This document shows, in pieces, positions 57,455 through 64,000 of a stretch of DNA of 64,000 bases. The notes beneath the pieces were generated by a model that had not been told where the DNA came from, made no database searches, and saw only the letters and a program-made list of their open reading frames with translations. Every line of letters begins with the position of its first letter. Position 1 is the first letter of the stretch. The stretch comes from Setoptus koraiensis (Eukaryota > Arthropoda), in the NCBI GenBank assembly GCA_048013815.1, contig CM106586.1, positions 23,064,001-23,128,000 on the forward strand, given 5' to 3'. The position numbers and the translations under genes are program-made.

Positions 57455-57488
57455 GTGAGACAACAAACAAGTGTGTTTGTTGTCTCAC
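57455..57488. repeat. Perfect 15-bp inverted repeat, 4-base loop
   Basis: GTGAGACAACAAACA at 57455-57469 and its exact complement at 57474-57488. Just left are two direct copies of GCGAGACCAACAAA, so the palindrome arm belongs to a tandem family. Confidence 0.95.
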
Positions 57489-58980
57489 TATTTGTCAGTT
57501 GACACGCACACACAAATGATGAGAATATTTGTCTTTGTTGTGTGTCCACAATAATGTCACCGTAATTAGTGTTTGTTAGCGGTTTCCTGACAATCAATTA
57601 CACGCTGGCCGCGCTGGCGCGTCTCAATGGCGTTCGGAGGGCGGCGATAAACTTTATCGGATAAAGTGGCAGTGTTTTTTATCATGTTTGCTCCGGTGGC
57701 AGCACTCTGTCTGGCAGACACCGTCCATTGAAATGTCGACCGATTCACACTGTAGTGCGCACCTCTGTTATCTGATTTGTATTCGGCTCTAAATTTATTA
57801 TCGGCGAAATTATGTTGCGATTGTACGGTTCGAGAGGGGCCCATTTGGCGGTGCCGATACTGGGCCGATATTATTCCGATATTGTGCCATGCACAACATG
57901 TCATGCAGTGCGTCCAATAGATGGATAGGTCTTATCATGAGACGGTGTGGGGGGGGGGTGCGCTGCGAATCGCTGTCGTCATAAATTGCCAGCCAAGCAT
58001 ATTGATTGTTGTGTCTCGGCGAGCCGATTGGTTGGCCTCAAACTAGCCTCAAACCGGGTGAGTGGGCAGGCTCGTCAGGCACTCGAGCTCGCCGGCGAGG
58101 GGCGCAAGCACGGACGACGAGCTGTGCAAACAACAAAACAAGAAGAAGCACAAGAAGAATAAATTAAACGATTTATACCAGCAGCTGCAACTGTTATATA
58201 ACATTGGATTGGTGATAGTGGCAAGCCAGCAGTTTTATTGCAGCTCGGACCCCAGTGTGTGTGTGTGTGTGTTCGCAGAATAAATGGCTCGCGTCACGGT
58301 GTGTCCATCTGGCCCCTTTCTGCGACTTGGGCGACTTGCTGCGATGGCCATCGACGACTGTGCCACCATCGTCAGATAGGAATTTTTTGCCGTTAGCCTC
58401 TTATTTCTGTTATTTGGGGCTGCCGCTGTCTGCTTATTACACCGGCAGCGAAATAGCTGGCCAGCGAGCGTCATCTCACATAATAGACTTGTTTGCGTCT
58501 ATTATACAAGCAATTTATATATATATAACATGATGATGTAATATGGTGCTGCTGGCGGATGCAAACAAACGCCGAGGTTAGGCCCGACGCACACAACATA
58601 CCGGACAAGCAGGCGTATAGAGATAGAGATCAAAAATGGGGCCAGATTGGCCAGGTAGAGCGGTAGCCAAGAGGACAGATAAAGAGAAAAGAATATCTTT
58701 CCTTTTTCCGTTTCACCGGGCAACAACAATACAGCGACTTGCTGTATTTGCGATGTGTATATTTGCAAAATGCCGCCACATATACGGGCTGAATCGGGCT
58801 ATATCGTACACTTGTGTACCTGTCCATCTAGTGGGCATTTATTGGTGTTTATTTGTACTTATTTGTGAGGGTTTGTGTTGAGTCTGTGAGAGGTTGCTGG
58901 AGCTGAAGTGATCGGTAAAAGGCATTAAATAAATTGTGCCAATCAATCAAGTGCTTGCCGGCGCAACAATTAATGGCGCC

Positions 58981-59030
58981 TCAATGAAGCCCAATGAGGC
59001 TCGATGAGGCCCAATGAGGCCCAATAAGAC
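58981..59030. repeat. 10-12 bp tandem CCCAATGAGG
   Basis: Four to five copies with variants. Confidence 0.85.
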
Positions 59031-60459
59031 GTCTCAAGGCCTGGCAAGCGGACTTATTGGGCCAATCTGGTTCCAATTTGGCGCACCGTCCACTGCCAAT
59101 CAGCTGCTGATATCATTTCAACGGCGCACTGTTAGCGGAAAGGTCAGTGCTGTTGACTTGGGCCACTGGTCAATTATTTTGGCCTCTTGCAGCGCGCGCG
59201 TTTCATTTATTGCACGTTGCAAGTTGACATTACGTTCGCACAGTTGTCAGTGATGTTATTGTGCATACTTAATGCTAATACTACTTAATTAAAATTGCAT
59301 CAGCGGCGGCGTTGTTTGCATTGGATGTTAATATCCTCGAGCACTCACTTGCAAACACTTATTGCAGTTTGTGCGCAAAGTACGCGGTATGCAAATTGGC
59401 CGTGAGCGGCATACAAAATTTTCAGCAGCCATTTAGCCCGGAATGCAATTATCAGTGCCGCGTGATAAATGACCACAATCAATTGTTTTGCAATAAAAGG
59501 TTGCTGTTGTTGCAACTTGCAACAACAGCAGCAACAACACGCCGACACAAACATTTGATCGGACACACACACACACAAACACGTGATGAGCAGCTATGAT
59601 TATATGGGCAAAACAAGATTGATTGCGCGTGCCAAGCGCCGCACAATCACAACGACAGCCTGCCCGATGATGGATATCCAGCCATGGCAAATGTTGTTTA
59701 TATTGCGTAATGTAACATTGTGTGCGACACGAGGCGGAAATGGGCGCACCGTTGTGTCACTTTGTGCGACTCAAAGTTTGAGTATGACTTTTTGTTTTAG
59801 TTTTTGTTCAGCTATTTCATGGGTGTAGCGAGCTTCGCGCGCCGGCCACTAGCGGACCGCCGGCGGTCGTTATAGACCAGACACAGTCATATAGTCTGAA
59901 CCTGCCAGTGACACCTGACTGGTTCAGTGGCAAGCTTCCGATAACGCGCAGCGAACACGGCCAACACAGTGGATACAGCCGACACAGTGGGTACAAACGA
60001 TGAGGCCCGAGCTGTGGGCCTTATCTTGGCCCCCATAACAAAGATAATTGCACAAAGATAATCTAGTTGGCGCGTCTCGGAATGTCCAGCACACACACAC
60101 ACACACACTCACGCACGCGATAGCTTCCGTATCAATGAACCCAATTTTGCCGAGTTGTTGTTTCTGTTACATCATACACAAGTCGCACCAGACAAGTTAC
60201 ATCATTCAAGTTGCACATCATACATGGCCGCCGGTCAGTGCAGTATGATCAGTGCACCGTCAGTCAGTCCGGCCAGTTTGCGCTAAATTTACTCTCTGTC
60301 GTGTATGTACTGAGCGCAAAATGTGCAACTGCATAGTCCGACATGATATGACACGACGAGTCATATCTCACAATCGAGCCAGTTGCAGCGTGGGGCCACT
60401 TGCCACGCGCCAGCTCTGCCCGTTCTGCTGCTCGTGGCAAGTCTGCCCCGTGCCTCACA

Positions 60460-60517
60460 GTCCACGGTCCAGAGTCCACGGTCCAGAGTCCACAGTTCAG
60501 AGTCCACGGTCGAGAGT
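60460..60517. repeat. 14-bp tandem GTCCACGGTCCAGA
   Basis: Four copies, the first two identical. Confidence 0.9.
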
Positions 60518-60654
60518 CTGTGGGCTGTAAAGACTGTTGGAGCGGTCACCGCCACGAGCCAGCAGTCAGCGGCGTATAAATGTTACATGATGGAGAGCGC
60601 GAATTCCTTGCGAGCTCGTTCGCGCGCGCTCAATGGACCGTCCGAATCACCTTT

Positions 60655-60720
60655 TGTTGTCGTTGTTGTTGTTGTTGTTGTTGTTGTTTGTGTCGTTGTC
60701 GCTGTCGTCGTTGTTGTTTA
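60655..60720. repeat. TTG/TCG triplet run
   Basis: About 60 bases of TTG with TCG interruptions. Confidence 0.85.
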
Positions 60721-61045
60721 CGCCGCTGGACGCTCGTGTGTGTGTGTCGACAGGCATCTCGTCATGGCCCCGTGAACTGGCTGTCCGACGGCCTGTTTAG
60801 CCGGCCGCCGGCGCCGTCTAGCCAATCGACGGGCGGCCTTATCTTTGCATCGGCGGCCAGCGGGGCCCCAATCAATCGTTGCTTTGTTGACGAGCCTCAT
60901 CAGGGGCCGCCTGGTCTGGCCGCCCGGTATCACGCTCACAATGTCGGCGTGGCTCGCTGCCCGTGCCAATATAGGCAGCCCGCTGGCTCCACTGGGCGCT
61001 TGCGACTTTTGGCGTTTCTCGCCCTCTCAAAAACAGTGCTACCCT

Positions 61046-61160
61046 CGTGGTTGCAGCAACAACAACAGCAACATCAGCCAGAGCAACAACAACATCAGCA
61101 GCAGCAACAGCAACAACACCAGCAACACCAGCAGCGACAACAACAGCAACAACAACAAAT
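61046..61160. repeat. CAA/CAG triplet tract
   Basis: About 115 bases of CAACAG-type units with CAT/CAC interruptions. Confidence 0.88.
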
Positions 61161-61570
61161 TAAGCGCCGGGCCCCCGCAACGCTACACGACCTCAGTCGG
61201 TTGTTGCTGTTGTTGGTGCTGGTGCGTTGATACATTGGCGTGCATTAGAAAAAAGTGACGCTGATGCCTGTGAATTGGCTGATAATAGTCGCTGCATAGT
61301 TGCGACATTTACCGCTACATTTTTGTTGCGGCGCGCGTGGGAGGCGCCCACGGAGCCCCTATATGATAGAGGCAAACACATGCTTGCGCGGCGCTCATTA
61401 TGACATAACCAAATGTTTTTTTGCACACACACACACAATATTAGCAGCGGCAACTAGCACGGGCTACGTGGTTGCAGCGTGTAAGTTGCAGTGCAGTGCA
61501 ATTGGTGCACGATCACGGCCAAGACGATTTGTCATTTTGGCCGCATCTGCACCTCATCGCACCAGCAGCA

Positions 61571-61638
61571 GTTGTAGTGATGCAAGTGTTGTAGTGGTGC
61601 AAGTGTTGTGGTGGTGCAAGTGTTGTGGTGGTGCAGTG
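61571..61638. repeat. 18-bp tandem GTGGTGCAAGTGTTGTG
   Basis: Three to four copies of a 17-18 bp unit. Confidence 0.88.
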
Positions 61639-62049
61639 CACGGTGTGGCTTCATTCATTGGGCGCCCTGTCGTCGCTATTGGTGCTTTGCGTTACGTAAT
61701 AAACGTATAACAGCATTAGATTTATCAAACGCGCGCGTCTCTCCATTAGGCTCGTTCAGTGTCTCTGTTGTTGGCACTAACAAGAGACGTCGTTCAAGTT
61801 GCGTGTGTACCAATATGGCGATATACTATGTACCACGTAGTACGTACGTTGCGCAATTCCGCCTAAGCGATCTCACAAGAGCGCTCGCTGCCACCGCACA
61901 CATGCAACCACGTGCCTGTTAACACCAAGGTAACCGTTACTTTTGCTCATTACATACCCATATTATCATAATATATATGATGATTACAGCAGCGCTCAAA
62001 AATAATGACCAACTAACCGGGCCGCAAGCCCACGACATACCCACACCAC

Positions 62050-62189
62050 TTACCTAGACAGTTACCTAGACAGTTACCCAGACAGTTACCCAGACACTTG
62101 CCCAGGCATTTGCCCAGACAGTGGCACAGACGCTGGCATAGACGCTGGCACAGACGCTGGCATAGACGCTGGCACAGACGCTGGCACAT
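62050..62189. repeat. 12-bp tandem, about twelve copies
   Basis: The left half repeats ACCTAGACAGTT, changing through ACCCAGACAGTT to GGCACAGACGCT on the right. The gradual change along the array shows stepwise growth. Confidence 0.92.
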
Positions 62190-63379
62190 GCGCCTGCCAA
62201 CTGGCTTGACTCGACTGGTGGCGAGCGCATTTTTCATTCGCCAGCCTCAAATTCGGGCCCCAAACGCGCGCCATTGAACAGCCGCGCTCCGCTAAGGGCC
62301 ATTCGTCTATTTGGGGCTACGCGACAGAGCCCCTGTGGGTCGCATCTACACCCAGACAGTCCCAGTCGAAGCGTTTGGATGTTTTACGAGCCGAGAGTTT
62401 TCGTGCCAAACCAAAATCTAGACACACGCTCTTGCGCCATTATCATTGTTTTGACCGGCAGTCGGGCCGGCACTGCTAATCCGCTAACGGGGCTCCCCCC
62501 CCCCGGTGCCAGCTTCACCAGCATATCCGACACACGGCCGCAGACCGCTGCAGCGCGTATATTGGATTCACTAATGAGGGCGCGCGTTGCAAACTTTTCA
62601 TCATTCTCAACGAGCATGCAACGAGCCGGCTCGTCCTTGCCAGCGCTCGTCAGGGTCGAGTTAATTCTGAGAGTTCAGCTATTTGCATATCGCCCAAATG
62701 ATGTCGGCAACTCGCTGGCACTCCTGAGGCCCGCCGAGGTCCGTTGGGGCCCGGCGATTGTATGTGTTTCGAGTGTGTTCGCATTTGTACATGGAAATTG
62801 GGGCCCGAGTTGTGCGCAAATGTACGCCGCAAGCTGAGCTGTGCCACAAAAAGGTGCGCAACTGGCATGGTTGGTGTTACCATTGAGTTACATGATTGCA
62901 TTTTGAATGTTGGCGATTGAAAAGGCCAAAATAGCGGGGCCAAAATGGGCCAGCGGTGGTCTAATTGCGCCGGCCAGCCGCCGGCCGATCCAATAGTGTC
63001 AATGGGGTGTGCGTGATTTATGGAATCTGGCGACAAAATCAACAACAGCGCGCCGTGGCAAACTTAACAGTGACACTGCCAGTGCAGATCCACATGACTG
63101 ACTGACATTCAGTAATGTCATGGACACACACCGTTGCTGGCATTTCAATGGGAGCGCGTGGGGGCACGCAATCACAATACATGCTCCGTCATCGTCTGGG
63201 CAAGAGATTTTTCGTCGTCGTGATCGGATTGTTGAGCAACTCGGCCTGCCAAACGACAATCGCCCGACAGCAAACGGGCAAGCGCTTAGAGGCTTAGCGA
63301 AACATCAATATTTGGCAATATTACCCCCGTGTATATCATCTGCTGCAGCTTGACATTTCCACACAAACAAGCGTCAACC

Positions 63380-63440
63380 AAACAACAACAACGATTACAG
63401 CAGCGACAATGACAACAACAACGACAACAACAAACGCGAG
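63380..63440. repeat. CAA/CGA triplet run
   Basis: Triplet tract close to the right end; a CA run follows at about 63955-63980. Confidence 0.82.
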
Positions 63441-64000
63441 AGAGTCCTCGAGTAGCTAAACATTTAAACGCCAGCGCGCGCGATTATATCCGCCGATAAC
63501 CGACCTGTCTTATCTGTATTGGCCGCATTATCTGTTTGTAGCCGCGAGTGTGTGCTCTCGACGGGCATGTTTTTTGTATTATGTAACAATAGCAGAATAA
63601 CAATTATTATCAACTGTCAATTACATTGTGTAAGCCGAAATGTGTTTTTTTCGTCTTCGTCTCTAGCGCTTTTTTTTTTCATTATTTATCACGTTCAAGC
63701 CACATACTGTTACATCAGCGTAATGCACCCTGTTGTCGTTTGCTCCGGCACAATTTGCTCCTCTTTACAACGTTTGTATACTACGTACGTTGAGTCAACT
63801 ACAGTTGTATTACGCAACTCTCGTGCACTATGCTCTCTGGCGCGTAGTCGTCCATTTTGTTTACTAGCACAGGTAACACGATCTACACGCAGGATATACA
63901 AAAATTATCTATTTCATCTTATCGTTTGCTCCATGTCACTTGGCTCTAATCCTGCACACAAACACACACACACACACACATACATATCGTGCTAGAGAGT

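Larger units (their letters stand above)
52400..64000. other. Gene-poor right flank
   Basis: About 11.6 kb of GC-rich, repeat-laden DNA. The longest open frames (53269-53646, 54654-55391 minus, 60580-61230, 62274-62837) are repeat-driven or open on both strands, and none matches a family I know. It may be intergenic, or a large intron of a gene outside the window. Confidence 0.5.

Noticed and set aside
60580-61230. 216-codon plus-strand frame with poly-Cys and poly-Gln
   Set aside because: Length comes from a TTG tract and a CAG tract. The unique part between them shows no family.
62274-62837. 187-codon plus-strand frame, with a minus-strand rival at 62384-62660
   Set aside because: Both strands are open and neither translation matches a known family. 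The minus version has an acceptor-like CTCTCAG before it and remains a weak possibility only.
1-64000. Transposons, LTR or virus-like elements, CRISPR arrays, rRNA genes
   Set aside because: No reverse transcriptase, transposase, integrase, capsid or envelope coding sequence was recognised. The inverted repeats found are short, unrelated to each other and lack internal coding, and the tandem arrays have no CRISPR-like unique spacers.

Overview
The window looks like nuclear DNA of a small arthropod, most likely a chelicerate such as a mite. I infer this from gene content: an annulin/hemocyte-type transglutaminase, an NLF-1/FAM155 channel factor and single-copy-looking RSK, AdipoR, FAM76, gamma-COP and METTL2 genes. 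Introns have GT..AG ends and are often only 100-130 bp. No prokaryotic, viral or organelle genes were seen. Species-level placement is not possible from the sequence alone.

There are two landscapes. The first (about 1-39 kb and 52-64 kb) is GC-rich, keeps its CpGs, and is crowded with CA/TG runs, CAA/CAG triplet runs, 10-30 bp tandem duplications and perfect short palindromes. It holds only two recognisable genes. A transglutaminase on the minus strand runs from 31005 leftwards through five exons (30321-31005, 29878-30141, 23707-23825, 7745-8129, 7003-7315). Its splice phases all agree and its Cys-His-Asp triad is intact, but its last exons are not found. On the opposite strand, inside its 15.6-kb third intron, lies a whole three-exon NALCN auxiliary factor gene (14087-18957).

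The second landscape (about 39.2-51.2 kb) is AT-richer and compact. It holds five complete genes: METTL2-type tRNA m3C methyltransferase (-, no intron), gamma-COP (+, 1 intron), FAM76 (+, 1 intron), an adiponectin-receptor-like PAQR protein (-, 2 introns) and the two-kinase p90 RSK (-, 1 intron). METTL2 and gamma-COP are divergent and share a 409-bp upstream region. FAM76 and AdipoR are convergent. The 0.9 kb after the gamma-COP stop returns to the GC-rich, CA-repeat style of the flanks, which argues that the island belongs to the same genome and is not a contaminant.

The genes do not form one pathway. The most notable points are: the nested NALF gene; a histidine-rich, signal-like N-terminus on the transglutaminase; a gamma-COP reading frame that stops before the appendage platform subdomain; unusually many perfect short palindromes; a recurrent TATTCACG-type tandem repeat seed; and excess CAGGTGA/TCACCTG words outside known exons. 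Coordinates of repeats are by eye and may be off by a few bases.
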